Shown piece after piece: positions 1 through 8,133 of a stretch of 64,000 nucleotides of DNA. This stretch comes from Microlunatus panaciterrae (GTDB taxonomy: Bacteria; Actinomycetota; Actinomycetes; Propionibacteriales; Propionibacteriaceae). Under the pieces are notes generated by a model, which saw only the letters and a list, made by a program, of their open reading frames with translations, ran no database searches and was not told the DNA's origin. The stretch's first letter is position 1, and each line of letters starts with the position of its first letter. The DNA lies in assembly GCF_016907535.1 (NCBI RefSeq), contig NZ_JAFBCF010000001.1, positions 1,178,001 to 1,242,000 of the forward strand, read 5' to 3'. Made by a program: the position numbers and the translations under genes.

Positions 1-73
1 CGCGACGCCCACGGTCACCAGCGAGGATCTGCTGACCGAGATCCGCGACCTCCTCCGCGCCCAGCGCCCCTGA
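1..73 (+). CDS. mscL: C-terminal end of large-conductance mechanosensitive channel MscL (partial)
   Basis: The frame starting at base 2 runs through 23 residues ending in [12 protein letters not shown] and a TGA at 71-73. The string LLTEIRD-LL is the conserved cytoplasmic C-terminal helix of MscL, the pentameric inner-membrane channel that releases solutes on osmotic downshock. Only this tail is in the window, so the call rests on one short motif. A REP-type repeat array begins 12 bp after the stop. Confidence 0.6.
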   Translation, partial: ATPTVTSEDLLTEIRDLLRAQRP

Positions 74-84
74 CCCCCCTCCGC

Positions 85-395
85 GCCCTGAGCCTGTCGA
101 AGGGCCCTAGCACCACAACACGTGTCCTGAGCCTGTCGAAGGGCCCTAGCACCACAACACGTGCCCTGAGCCTGTCGAAGGGCCCTAGCACCACAACACG
201 TGCCCTGAGCCTGTCGAAGGGCCCTAGCACCACAACACGTGCCCTGAGCCTGTCGAAGGGCATTTCAGCAAGCTCAGAGCGCGACATTGGGCCGCTCTTC
301 GCCAAGCTCAGAGCACGTATGTCGAGCCCGCTCTTCGACAGGCTCAGAGCACGTGTTTTGTCGCTCTTCGACAAGCCCAGAGCGCGAAAGTCGGG
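85..395. repeat. 39-bp tandem array of REP-like palindromes plus inverted degenerate copies
   Basis: A 39-bp unit starting CCTGAGCCTGTCGAAGGG and ending ACCACAACACGTGC begins at 87, 126, 165, 204 and 243. Four units are complete and the fifth is cut short. From about 290 to 393 there are three or four weaker copies in the opposite orientation (core CTCTTCGACAGGCTCAGAG). The unit contains an imperfect palindrome (CCCT...AGGG). The open frames that cross it only translate the repeat ([11 protein letters not shown]...) and are not genes. Confidence 0.95.
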
Positions 396-402
396 GCTGC
401 CC

Positions 403-783
403 TCATCCACCGTGATGCGGGGGCACCTCCCGCAGCAGTCGCTGATCGGCGGCGGTCAGTGGCAGCGGGCGCGACACCCGGGCCTGGCGGATCAGCGCAT
501 CCAGGCCCAGCTCCTCCTGCAGCTGGCGGAGGGCTGCGGCGAACTGGGCCGCACCGATTCCCCGGCTCAGCTCGGGGGGGACCGGGTGCGGCCACACCTG
601 TGCCGCAGCAAGTCGCGTACGGACATGATCATGGATCGCACCCGAGCCGGGGTCCGCGTTCAGCCGGGCCGACAGGGCACCGGGGTCCGGCCGCGGCTGC
701 AGACCCAGCTCGGGCAGCCTGCGTCCGAGCACGGCAAACGCCAACGCCTGATGCCAGGCGGCCTCGGCTGTGGGCGCGGTCAT
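403..783 (-). CDS. Hypothetical protein, 126 aa
   Basis: I do not recognise this protein. The ATG at 783 opens 126 residues ([20 protein letters not shown]...) rich in Ala, Leu, Arg and Pro, with GC-rich third positions typical of real genes here. No signal peptide, membrane segment or known motif is visible. A longer in-frame version would run antisense into lutA and is unlikely. It lies alone between the REP array and the divergent lutABC operon. Coding status rests on length and codon bias only. Confidence 0.5.
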   Translation of the reverse strand: MTAPTAEAAWHQALAFAVLGRRLPELGLQPRPDPGALSARLNADPGSGAIHDHVRTRLAAAQVWPHPVPPELSRGIGAAQFAAALRQLQEELGLDALIRQARVSRPLPLTAADQRLLREVPPHHGG

Positions 784-955
784 GCGGCCGATCCTAATCG
801 CGAGAGCCCGCACCCCATGGGGCTGGCCGGCCGCGGACGCGCGGTGTGCCACCCCGACCCGGCAGCTCACGGCGATATAGAGTGAGCCCGTCCACAGCCG
901 CACACTCCCGTAGAGGAGGTCGGCTCGCCTGCCGCATGCCGAGAAGGGGTCCTGG

Positions 956-1651
956 GTGAGGGTTTCGCTCTTCATCACCTGCCTTGCCGACACCTTGTTT
1001 CCGGACGTGGGCAAGGCGACGATCACCGTACTCGAACGGCTGGGCTGCGATGTTGACTTCCCCGTCGCGCAGACGTGCTGTGGACAGATGCATCTCAACA
1101 CGGGCTATCCGGAGCTGGCCGGTGGGCTGGTACGCAGCTTCGCCGAGACGTTCGCCGGCTCCGAGGCGGTGGTGTTGCCGTCCGGCTCCTGTGCCGCCAT
1201 GCTCCGCCACCATGCCGACCGGGTCGCGGAGGGCATCGAGCTGCCGCCGGTGTACGAGCTGTCGGAGTTCCTCATCGACGTGCTCGGCGTGACCGATGTC
1301 GGGGCACGGTTCCCGCACACCGTCACCTACCACCCGACCTGCCACTCGCTTCGGCTGCTCGGCGTCGGCGAGCGACCCTATCGGCTGCTGCGGGAGGTCG
1401 AAGGACTGGAGCTGCGCGAGCTGCCGGGTGCCGATGAGTGCTGCGGCTTCGGCGGCACCTTCGCCGTCAAGAATGCCGAGACGTCCAGCGCCATGGGCCA
1501 GGACAAGGTGGCGGCGGCGGTCGGGACGGGTGCCGAGATCCTCTGCGCGTCGGACTCCTCCTGTCTGATGCATCTGGCCGGCGTGGCCGGCCGCGAGCAC
1601 GCCCCGCTCCGGACCATGCACCTGGCCGAGATCCTGGCGAGCACCGGATGA
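956..1651 (+). CDS. lutA: Lactate utilization protein LutA (Fe-S oxidoreductase subunit)
   Basis: 231 aa. LutA belongs to the LutABC complex that oxidises L-lactate to pyruvate in the cytoplasm. The protein has the two CCG-type cysteine-rich domains of this family (Pfam CCG): CCGQMH near residues 41-46 and CCGFGG near 162-167. These motifs bind cofactor in heterodisulfide-reductase-like subunits. It starts with GTG at 956 behind AGAAGGGG at 942-949. The stop overlaps the lutB start by 4 bp (ATGA), so translation of the three genes is probably coupled. Length is normal for LutA (about 240 aa). Confidence 0.92.
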   Translation: MRVSLFITCLADTLFPDVGKATITVLERLGCDVDFPVAQTCCGQMHLNTGYPELAGGLVRSFAETFAGSEAVVLPSGSCAAMLRHHADRVAEGIELPPVYELSEFLIDVLGVTDVGARFPHTVTYHPTCHSLRLLGVGERPYRLLREVEGLELRELPGADECCGFGGTFAVKNAETSSAMGQDKVAAAVGTGAEILCASDSSCLMHLAGVAGREHAPLRTMHLAEILASTG

Positions 1652-3174
1652 GCAGACCGGCCCGCCACGACCGGCGACGACGCGGCACCGAACCGGTCCG
1701 GCTGCACCCCAAGCCGGACCAGGCCTTCCTCGGCATGCCCGCCTTCCCAGATGCGGCTCGAGTGGCGCTCGGGGACCAGCAGCTGCGCGCCAACCTCCGC
1801 CATGCCACCCACACGATCCGGGCCAAGCGCCTGAACGCGGTCGGGGAGATGCCGGACTGGCAGGACCTGCGAATGGCTGCGGCGGGCATCAAGGACGAGA
1901 CGCTGGCCCACCTCGACGACTATCTCGTGCAGTTTGAACAGGCGGCGACGGCAGCGGGCGCCACGGTGCACTGGGCCGTCGACGCCGAGGAGGCCTGCCG
2001 GATCGGGGTCGAGATCGCCCAACGCCACCGGGCTCGGGACGTCATCAAGGTGAAGTCGATGGCCACCCAGGAGATCGGCTTGAACGAGGCGCTCGAGGCT
2101 CATGGCATCCACGCCTGGGAGACCGACCTGGCCGAACTGATCGTGCAGCTGGGCGGCGACACCCCGAGTCACTTCCTCGTGCCCGCCATCCACCGCAACC
2201 GGGATGAGATTCGCGACATCTTCACTGAGCGGATGGGACAGGTCGGCCGGGCCGCACCGGACGATCTCACCTCCGAGCCGCGCCGCCTGGCCGAGGCCGC
2301 CCGTCTCCATCTGCGGGAGAAGTTCCTCTCCACCACGGTGGCGTTCTCGGGTGCCAACTTCGCCATCGCCGAGACCGGCACCCTGGTCGTGGTCGAGTCG
2401 GAGGGCAACGGCCGGATGTGTCTGACCCTGCCCGATGTGCTGGTCTCGGTGGTAGGGATCGAGAAGCTGCTGCCCAGCTTCGCCGACCTCGAGGTGTTCC
2501 TGCAGGTGCTGCCCAGGTCCTCGACCGCGGAGCGGATGAACCCGTACACCACGATGTGGACCGGTGTCTCCCCCGGGGACGGTCCGCAGGAGGTGCACGT
2601 GATCCTGATCGACAACGGGCGGACGCGGGCGCTGGCTGACGAGGTGGGTCGGCAGGCGCTGCGCTGCATCCGCTGCTCAGCCTGCCTCAACGTGTGCCCG
2701 GTGTATGAGCGGGTCGGTGGCCACGCCTACGGTTCGGTCTATCCAGGACCCATCGGCGCCATCCTCAACCCGCTGCTGCACGGCGTCACCGACGAGCACG
2801 ACGCACAGCTGCCGTTCGCCTCCAGCCTGTGCGGCGCCTGCTATGAGGCCTGCCCGGTGGCGATCGACATCCCTTCGGTGCTGATCGACCAACGGGCTGC
2901 CGCCGTACGGGAGAAGGCGCACCATCGCGTCCCGACCGCGGAGTCGGTTGCCATGAAGGCTGCCGCCTGGACCTTCGGCGATGCCAAGAGGCTGGCGAGG
3001 GCGCAGAAGACCGCCAGTCTGGGCCGCGGCGTGGCTCGCCATGTGGGCTGGCTGCCGGGCATGCTCGGCGGTTGGACCAGCAGCCGCGACCTGCCGGAGG
3101 TGCCCCGGCAGTCGTTCCGTGCCTGGTGGTCCCAGCGCGAGGACACCGCGACAGTGAAGGCGCTGGAGGAATGA
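1648..3174 (+). CDS. lutB: Lactate utilization protein LutB (iron-sulfur subunit)
   Basis: 508 aa; ATG at 1648 overlaps the lutA stop. The N-terminal two thirds match the LUD domain shared with LutC. The C-terminal third carries two ferredoxin-like [4Fe-4S] motifs: CIRCSACLNVCPVY near residues 339-352 and CGACYEACPV near 394-403. Between them lies the conserved GGHAYGSVYPGPIGAILNPL block (about 355-374). It would pass electrons within LutABC during lactate oxidation. The N-terminus is Arg-rich (RHDRRRRG) and slightly longer than typical. The stop overlaps lutC by 4 bp. Confidence 0.93.
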   Translation: MSRPARHDRRRRGTEPVRLHPKPDQAFLGMPAFPDAARVALGDQQLRANLRHATHTIRAKRLNAVGEMPDWQDLRMAAAGIKDETLAHLDDYLVQFEQAATAAGATVHWAVDAEEACRIGVEIAQRHRARDVIKVKSMATQEIGLNEALEAHGIHAWETDLAELIVQLGGDTPSHFLVPAIHRNRDEIRDIFTERMGQVGRAAPDDLTSEPRRLAEAARLHLREKFLSTTVAFSGANFAIAETGTLVVVESEGNGRMCLTLPDVLVSVVGIEKLLPSFADLEVFLQVLPRSSTAERMNPYTTMWTGVSPGDGPQEVHVILIDNGRTRALADEVGRQALRCIRCSACLNVCPVYERVGGHAYGSVYPGPIGAILNPLLHGVTDEHDAQLPFASSLCGACYEACPVAIDIPSVLIDQRAAAVREKAHHRVPTAESVAMKAAAWTFGDAKRLARAQKTASLGRGVARHVGWLPGMLGGWTSSRDLPEVPRQSFRAWWSQREDTATVKALEE

Positions 3175-3788
3175 GCAGCCGCGAACGGATCCTCAGCTCG
3201 GTCCGGACAGCCATCACCGGAGCCACCGCACCTGTCGTCCCGCGCGGCTATGCCGACCGCCTCGAGTTGGACGCAGCCGGGCAGATCGCGCTGCTGGTGG
3301 AACGCATCCGTGACTACAAGGCGGACGTGCGGGTCATCAGCCAGGCGGACCTGGCCCGGACCATCGGCAACGTCCTCGGCGAACGGTCGGCGTCCAGCGT
3401 CGTCGTCCCCGCTGACCTCGATCCCCAATGGCTGACCACGGTCACCTGCGAAGTGCTCCGGGACGATCCTCCGCTGGATGCGCGGCGCCTCGACCAGGTC
3501 AGTGCGGTGGTGACCTCGAGCGCGGTGAGTGTGGCGTTGACCGGCACCATCGTCCTGGACGCGGGGACGGCTCAGGGCCGCCGCGTCATCTCGCTGATCC
3601 CGGATCTGCACATCTGCGTGGTGCCGGCACAGACGATCGTCGGCACCGTCCCCGAGGCGGTACGACGGCTCGACCCCGTGCGCCCGCTGACCTGGATCTC
3701 CGGGCCCAGTGCCACCAGCGACATCGAGCTCAACCGGGTGGAGGGTGTGCACGGCCCGCGCAACCTGGTCGTGCTGATCGTCAACTGA
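3171..3788 (+). CDS. lutC: Lactate utilization protein LutC
   Basis: 205 aa, LUD domain. It starts with ATG at 3171, overlapping the lutB stop (ATGA). Family features are the central VTSSAVSVALTGTIVLD segment (about residues 107-123) and the C-terminal ISGPSATSDIELNRVEGVHGP (about 177-197), diagnostic of LutC/YkgG proteins. It is the third gene of a lutABC operon. No dedicated lactate permease or GntR/LutR-type regulator is adjacent in this window. Confidence 0.92.
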   Translation: MSSRERILSSVRTAITGATAPVVPRGYADRLELDAAGQIALLVERIRDYKADVRVISQADLARTIGNVLGERSASSVVVPADLDPQWLTTVTCEVLRDDPPLDARRLDQVSAVVTSSAVSVALTGTIVLDAGTAQGRRVISLIPDLHICVVPAQTIVGTVPEAVRRLDPVRPLTWISGPSATSDIELNRVEGVHGPRNLVVLIVN

Positions 3789-3836
3789 CCAGGCTGTGGG
3801 TCACCTCACAGACCGGACGGAAATACGCGTCGAAGA

Positions 3837-4505
3837 TTGACGGTTAAACCGTTTGTGAGCATCCATACCGACTACCTTTCCGAGCTGTCCGACTTCGAGG
3901 CCGAGTTCGCCGATCAGCTGGCGCTGGGAACCGACGCCCAGAACCTGCTGTTCCGAGACGCTCGAACGCCCAACACCTTCACCGATGAGCCGGTCAGCGA
4001 GGAACAGATCCAGGCCATCTTCGAGCTGGCCAAGTGGGGTCCGACGGCGATGAACATCCAGCCGCTGCGGATCGTGCTGGTTCGCAGCCCCGAGGCGCGC
4101 GAACAGTTGGTGGCTGCGATGGCCGACGGGAACAAGGACAAGACCCGGTCGGCTCCCCTGGTGGCGATCCTGGCCGCCGATACTGACTTCCACGAGGAAC
4201 TGGGCAAGGTGTTCCCCCACAACCCGGCAGCGAAGGAACGCTTCGCGGCCGACGAGGCGTCCCGCGAGAAGATGTCCCGGATGAACGCCGCCCTGCAGAT
4301 TGGCTACTTCATCGTTGCCGTCCGTGCTGCTGGCTTCGCTGCCGGACCGATGGGTGGTTTCGATGCCACCGCGGTCGAGAAGCAGTTCTACCCTGACGGC
4401 AAGCACCGCGCCATGCTGGTGGTCAACATCGGCAAGCCCGGCGAGAACGCCTTCCGTGACCGGCTCCCCCGGCTCGACTACGACGAGGTCGTCAGCACCG
4501 TCTGA
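3837..4505 (+). CDS. Nitroreductase family protein (RutE/malonic semialdehyde reductase-like)
   Basis: 222 aa FMN-dependent nitroreductase-fold protein. ARTPNTFTDEPVSEEQIQAIFELAKWGPTAMNIQP near residues 42-76 is the N-terminal nitroreductase motif, and AGFAAGPMGGFD near 170-181 is typical of the RutE branch (3-hydroxypropionate/malonic semialdehyde reductases). Probably a cytoplasmic NAD(P)H oxidoreductase with unknown substrate. The TTG at 3837 is the longest start. A GTG at 3855 (giving MSIHTDYLSEL...) is an equally plausible start, and neither has a clear ribosome binding site. No rut genes are nearby. Confidence 0.85.
   Translation: MTVKPFVSIHTDYLSELSDFEAEFADQLALGTDAQNLLFRDARTPNTFTDEPVSEEQIQAIFELAKWGPTAMNIQPLRIVLVRSPEAREQLVAAMADGNKDKTRSAPLVAILAADTDFHEELGKVFPHNPAAKERFAADEASREKMSRMNAALQIGYFIVAVRAAGFAAGPMGGFDATAVEKQFYPDGKHRAMLVVNIGKPGENAFRDRLPRLDYDEVVSTV
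3840..3852. promoter_or_regulatory. Perfect inverted repeat ACGGTT-A-AACCGT, possible operator
   Basis: A 13-bp perfect palindrome with 6-bp arms around one A. It lies between lutC and the nitroreductase and overlaps the earliest possible nitroreductase start codon (TTG 3837), just upstream of an in-frame GTG at 3855. TTGACG at 3837-3842 could be a -35 box. Position suggests an operator for the nitroreductase gene; the regulator is unknown. Confidence 0.4.
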
Positions 4506-4537
4506 CCCAGGCGCAACGCCGGCGCCCTGAACCGCAA

Positions 4538-4664
4538 CTACGCGCTCTGAGCCTGTCGAAGAGCAACCACCCCATGCCCTTCGACAAGCTCAGGGCGCGT
4601 AGTCAAGCTCAGGGCGCGTAGTCGAGCTCAGGGCGCGTGATCGAGCAAAGCTCAGGGCGCGTGA
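4538..4664. repeat. REP-like repeat cluster
   Basis: One full copy in each orientation (CTCTGAGCCTGTCGAAGAG at about 4545-4563 and CCCTTCGACAAGCTCAGGG at about 4577-4595) is followed by three half copies (AGCTCAGGGCGCGTAGTC and AGCTCAGGGCGCGTGATC type) up to the stop codon of the UGPase gene. It separates two convergent genes and may act as a bidirectional transcription end. Confidence 0.9.
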
Positions 4665-6053
4665 TCAGGTGGCAGAGCCGAGGACCGTGCCGGCGGAGAT
4701 CGTACTGGGGTGGCCCTCGTCGTCCAGACGCGCATCACCGAGCACCGTGACCTCAGCCTCGAAGGTCCAGTCGCCCTTGACCACGAGGCTCCGGGCCGCC
4801 TTCATCGATGGCGGGCCCACCGGCAGTCGGCGCTCGAACGCCGTGATGGTCTTGTAGAAGCGCGAGTCGAGATCGACCACCGGCGCCGGATCGGCGACCC
4901 GGCTCAGGGTCGAGTCGTCGTTCAGCTCGTACACATCGGAGCGCAGCACCAGCAGGTCGTTGGTGGTCTTGACCGGCAGGAACCGCTCCCGGCCGACGCC
5001 GATCGCGGTGGCGCCCTCGAACACCTCGATGGCCGCCCCCATCGCCGTCTCGATCTGGTAGACCTCGGGCGAGGACGAGTCAGACGGGTCGACCGTCTTC
5101 TCGTTGCGGATCAACGGCAACCCCAGCACCGAGTGCCGCTTCTTCAACGTGTCGGACAGCACGTGCAGGTCAAACCACAGGTTGTTGGTGTGGAAGTAGG
5201 GGTGGCGGTGCTCGTCGGTGAAGTAGTCCATCTCGTCCGGAGCCGTCTGGGCGGTATCCCTCAAGATCAACTGCTGGTCGGCCTTGCGGATGGCCAGGTG
5301 GCCGCCCTTGCGGTCGGCGGCCGTACGTCGACAGATCTCCGCCGCGTAAGGTGCGCCGCTCGCAGCGAACCAGCCGGCCAGCACCGCGTTCGGTGCCGCA
5401 CCCAGGTTGTCGGAGTTGGAGACGGAGGCGTAGCGGTAGCCGCGATCCAGCAGATTGGCCAGCACCCCAGAGACCTGCAGCGCGGTGTAGAGATCACCAT
5501 GCCCGGGCGGGCACCACTCCAGAGTCTCGTCGGCCGGCCACTCGACCGGAGTCAGATCGCTCTTCAGCAGCTTGGGTTCCTGGCTCTGCAGGAAGTCGAG
5601 GTCGATCCCCTCCACGGCCAGATCCTCGTACGGCGACAGGGCCGCCAGCGTGTCCTCGCGGGTGCGGAAGCTGTTCATGAAGATCAACGGCAGGGCCACG
5701 TCGTGCTGAGTCCTGGCTGCGCGCACCTGGTCGACGATCAGGTCGAGGAACGACTTGCCGTCGCGGACCGGAAGCAACGACTTGGCCTTGTCCAGGCCCA
5801 TCGACGTACCCAAGCCGCCGTTGAGCTTGATGATCACCGTCTTGGCGAAGGCCTCACGAGCGTGGGCGCCATCCACCGCGACGTCGGAGAGCAGCGGGGG
5901 GTGGTTGAGCGGCTCGATCGAGTCCTCGGCGATGATCCCGGTCGCTCCCCCTTCGAGCTCACGGTAGTAGTGGCTGAACACGTCGATGGCTCGCTGGTCG
6001 ACACCGGCGGCGGCCATCTTCTCCTGGGCAAGTTTCAGACCTGATTCGCTCAT
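4665..6053 (-). CDS. UTP--glucose-1-phosphate uridylyltransferase (UGP family)
   Basis: 462 aa. Makes UDP-glucose from UTP and glucose-1-phosphate in the cytoplasm, for glycans and trehalose or glycogen-linked pathways. It is the larger UDPGP family type rather than GalU. KLNGGLGTSMG at residues 76-86 is the nucleotide-binding loop, followed by DKAKSLLPV. Further family blocks are FMNSFRTREDT (about 138-148) and WCPPGHGDLY (about 192-201). The ATG at 6053 (MSESGLKLAQ) aligns with the family N-terminus; the frame stays open for 12 more codons upstream. Gene ends in a REP cluster. Confidence 0.9.
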   Translation of the reverse strand: MSESGLKLAQEKMAAAGVDQRAIDVFSHYYRELEGGATGIIAEDSIEPLNHPPLLSDVAVDGAHAREAFAKTVIIKLNGGLGTSMGLDKAKSLLPVRDGKSFLDLIVDQVRAARTQHDVALPLIFMNSFRTREDTLAALSPYEDLAVEGIDLDFLQSQEPKLLKSDLTPVEWPADETLEWCPPGHGDLYTALQVSGVLANLLDRGYRYASVSNSDNLGAAPNAVLAGWFAASGAPYAAEICRRTAADRKGGHLAIRKADQQLILRDTAQTAPDEMDYFTDEHRHPYFHTNNLWFDLHVLSDTLKKRHSVLGLPLIRNEKTVDPSDSSSPEVYQIETAMGAAIEVFEGATAIGVGRERFLPVKTTNDLLVLRSDVYELNDDSTLSRVADPAPVVDLDSRFYKTITAFERRLPVGPPSMKAARSLVVKGDWTFEAEVTVLGDARLDDEGHPSTISAGTVLGSAT

Positions 6054-6132
6054 GCAGTGATCGTAGGGGAGGACCACCCCGGCGAGCATCCGGCGCCGCC
6101 GGCCGGGGCGAGACGACGACCGGTCGGCATCG

Positions 6133-7170
6133 CTACCGCTTCGGCTTCAGCGAGGCGAGGAATGTTCCGGTGGCCCTGGTGATGGTCGCCTGAGCCTTGG
6201 CCCGGTCGACGGTCGGTGTGCCATCTCCCGACATGGACCCGTAGTCGCCGAAGAACGAGTGCACGGCGCCGTCGATGACCAGGAACTGGCTGTTCGCGGG
6301 CAGCCTGGCTCTGGAGGCCTCGATGTCGGCGGGGGTGGTGAGCCTGTCGCGGCTGCCGGAGATGGACAGCACCTTCAGCTCGGTCCTGGTCAACGGCTGC
6401 GCGGGGTAGGACGCGTACAGCACCAGACCCGAGATCTGGACCGGATGGCTGTCTGCGAAAGCGGCTGCGGCGACACCGCCCAGCGAGTGGCCGCCGATCG
6501 CCCAGTACGGCACCTCCGGATGCAGCTTGAGCACTCCCTCGGCGTGTCCCGACGTCGGGATCGCGAGCCCGAACGGCTCCTTCAAGACCACCACCAGGTA
6601 GCCTCCCTCCGCCAACGGTCGCAACAGCGGGGCGTACGCCTGCGGGTCCACCCGAGCACCGGGGACGAAGATCAGCCCGCCGGTCGGCTTCATCACGTGG
6701 TTGAAGCGGTCCCGTCGCTGCGGCACCATCTCGTACCAGGTCAGCCGGTCGGCGATCTTCACCGTGGTGGAGGTCTGCATGGCGACAACCGAGGCGTTTC
6801 CGGCCGGAAACGGCCGAGCCCAGATGAGGGCCGCGATCAACAGCACACTCAACAGGAGAGCAGGAACGGCCAACGTGATCCGCCAGGCCGCGCGCCGCCG
6901 GAGCTGGCCGGCGGTCAGCCTCCGCCCTGCCCGGGTCCGACTTTCTGCGTCATACCTACGTCCCAGCACCAGGGAGGCGATGGCCCAGACCACGGCCACC
7001 ACACCGACGATCAAGGAGCCGAGGGCGACCGCGGGAAGACTCGGATGGCCCCTGAGCAGGGTCGACCAGCTGCTCCACGCCAGCCACACCGGCGTCAGGA
7101 TGAGCGCGAGACCGACCAGCAGCCAGATCGCCGCCAGGACGTTGCGACTGACGGTCCCCGGTGCACCCAT
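6133..7170 (-). CDS. Membrane-anchored alpha/beta hydrolase
   Basis: 345 aa. Three hydrophobic segments (about residues 10-32, 45-70 and 95-118) precede an alpha/beta-hydrolase domain. The nucleophile elbow is GGHSLGG (Ser229), the acid is probably Asp275 in SGSRDRL, and the base His304 in GAVHSFFGDYG. The final strand resembles dienelactone-hydrolase or chlorophyllase-like proteins (alpha/beta hydrolase fold-5 type). The catalytic domain probably faces the outside. Substrate unknown. It lies in a minus-strand run but is separated from UGPase by about 80 bp. Confidence 0.8.
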   Translation of the reverse strand: MGAPGTVSRNVLAAIWLLVGLALILTPVWLAWSSWSTLLRGHPSLPAVALGSLIVGVVAVVWAIASLVLGRRYDAESRTRAGRRLTAGQLRRRAAWRITLAVPALLLSVLLIAALIWARPFPAGNASVVAMQTSTTVKIADRLTWYEMVPQRRDRFNHVMKPTGGLIFVPGARVDPQAYAPLLRPLAEGGYLVVVLKEPFGLAIPTSGHAEGVLKLHPEVPYWAIGGHSLGGVAAAAFADSHPVQISGLVLYASYPAQPLTRTELKVLSISGSRDRLTTPADIEASRARLPANSQFLVIDGAVHSFFGDYGSMSGDGTPTVDRAKAQATITRATGTFLASLKPKR

Positions 7171-7244
7171 GAGCCCGAGTGTAGGAGGTCAGCAGCCGCC
7201 CCGGGCCCGTAGCGCGAGACCCGAGGCGTGATCGTCGCCCGCCG

Positions 7245-7985
7245 TCAACGGGCGATGTAGCCGCCGTCGATGTAGAGCTCGAGCCCGGTGACGAACGATG
7301 CGTCGTCACTGGCGAGGTAGGCCACCCCGGCGGCGATCTCATCTGGCTGCCCGAGCCGCCCCATCGGCGTCAAGTCGATCATGGCCTGCTCGAAGGGGGT
7401 GCCGCGCGCCTGGTCCAGCAGCGGCGTGTCGATGAACCCGGGGTGGATCGAGTTGACCCGGATCCCCTGCTGCGCCCAGTGCAGGGCGGTGTTCTTGGTC
7501 AACGTCCGGACGGCGCCCTTTGCGGCGTGGTAGGCGGGCGTTGTCCCGAAACCGCCGCTGGTGCCGAAGATCGAGCTGATGTTGATCACCGAGGCATGAT
7601 CAGAATGCTTCAGCGCTGTCGCAGCGGTCTTCATGCCGAGGAAGACACCGGTCTGGTCGATGGCGATGGTGCTTTCCCAGTCCTCGAGCGAGGTCTCCTC
7701 GATCGGGGCCAAGTCACCCTTGCCGGCATTGTTCACCAGGATGTCGAGGTGGCCGAACCGCTCCACCGTCGCCGCGATCGCCGCGTCCCAGTCCTCTTCT
7801 CTGGCCACGTCCAGGTGCGCGTACTCTGCACCGACGATGCTTGCCGCAGCGGCCGTGCCCGCCTCGTCGTTGAAATCGGTGAGCATGACCGAAGCACCTT
7901 CATCGGCCAGCCGCTGCGCCGTCGCCAGGCCGATTCCGCTGGCCGCACCGGTCACCAGCGCCACCCGACCTTCGAGTCTTTTCAT
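7245..7985 (-). CDS. Short-chain dehydrogenase/reductase (SDR)
   Basis: 246 aa classical SDR. It has the cofactor motif TGAASGIG at residues 12-19, NNAG at 85-88, the catalytic Ser near 138 and YHAAK at 152-156. Asp37 after the second strand suggests preference for NAD(H). The ATG at 7985 (MKRLEGRVALVTG) is preferred over a longer frame because it has GGAAGGAA about 10 bp upstream and matches the family N-terminus. Substrate is not predictable; cyclohexanol or hydroxysteroid dehydrogenase-like members look similar. It diverges from the L-2-hydroxyglutarate oxidase gene. Confidence 0.88.
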   Translation of the reverse strand: MKRLEGRVALVTGAASGIGLATAQRLADEGASVMLTDFNDEAGTAAAASIVGAEYAHLDVAREEDWDAAIAATVERFGHLDILVNNAGKGDLAPIEETSLEDWESTIAIDQTGVFLGMKTAATALKHSDHASVINISSIFGTSGGFGTTPAYHAAKGAVRTLTKNTALHWAQQGIRVNSIHPGFIDTPLLDQARGTPFEQAMIDLTPMGRLGQPDEIAAGVAYLASDDASFVTGLELYIDGGYIAR

Positions 7986-8099
7986 GAGCGTGTAGTTCCT
8001 TCCACGATTGAGATCCGTCACCACCAGCCTTACCGAGGCGACGACGGCCCGGAAGGGTCATAGGTCCCGCTGACGCGGGTGAACCAACCCGCCGCGGCG

Positions 8100-8123
8100 G
8101 AGTGGTTCATACTGGAACCACTC
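8100..8123. promoter_or_regulatory. Perfect 9-bp inverted repeat before lhgO (operator or leader hairpin)
   Basis: GAGTGGTTC and GAACCACTC are perfect inverted arms around the 6-bp spacer ATACTG. The repeat ends 10 bp before the GTG start of lhgO and abuts its AAGGGGGG ribosome binding site. A regulator bound here, or the hairpin in mRNA, could control lhgO and possibly the divergent SDR gene. Confidence 0.55.
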
Positions 8124-8133
8124 AAGGGGGGTT

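Noticed and set aside
15-410. 131-codon open frame over the REP array
   Set aside because: It only translates the 39-bp repeat ([11 protein letters not shown]) and has no ribosome binding site.
1438-1648. Upstream extension of lutB into lutA
   Set aside because: The ATG at 1648 in ATGA overlap and family alignment mark the real lutB start.
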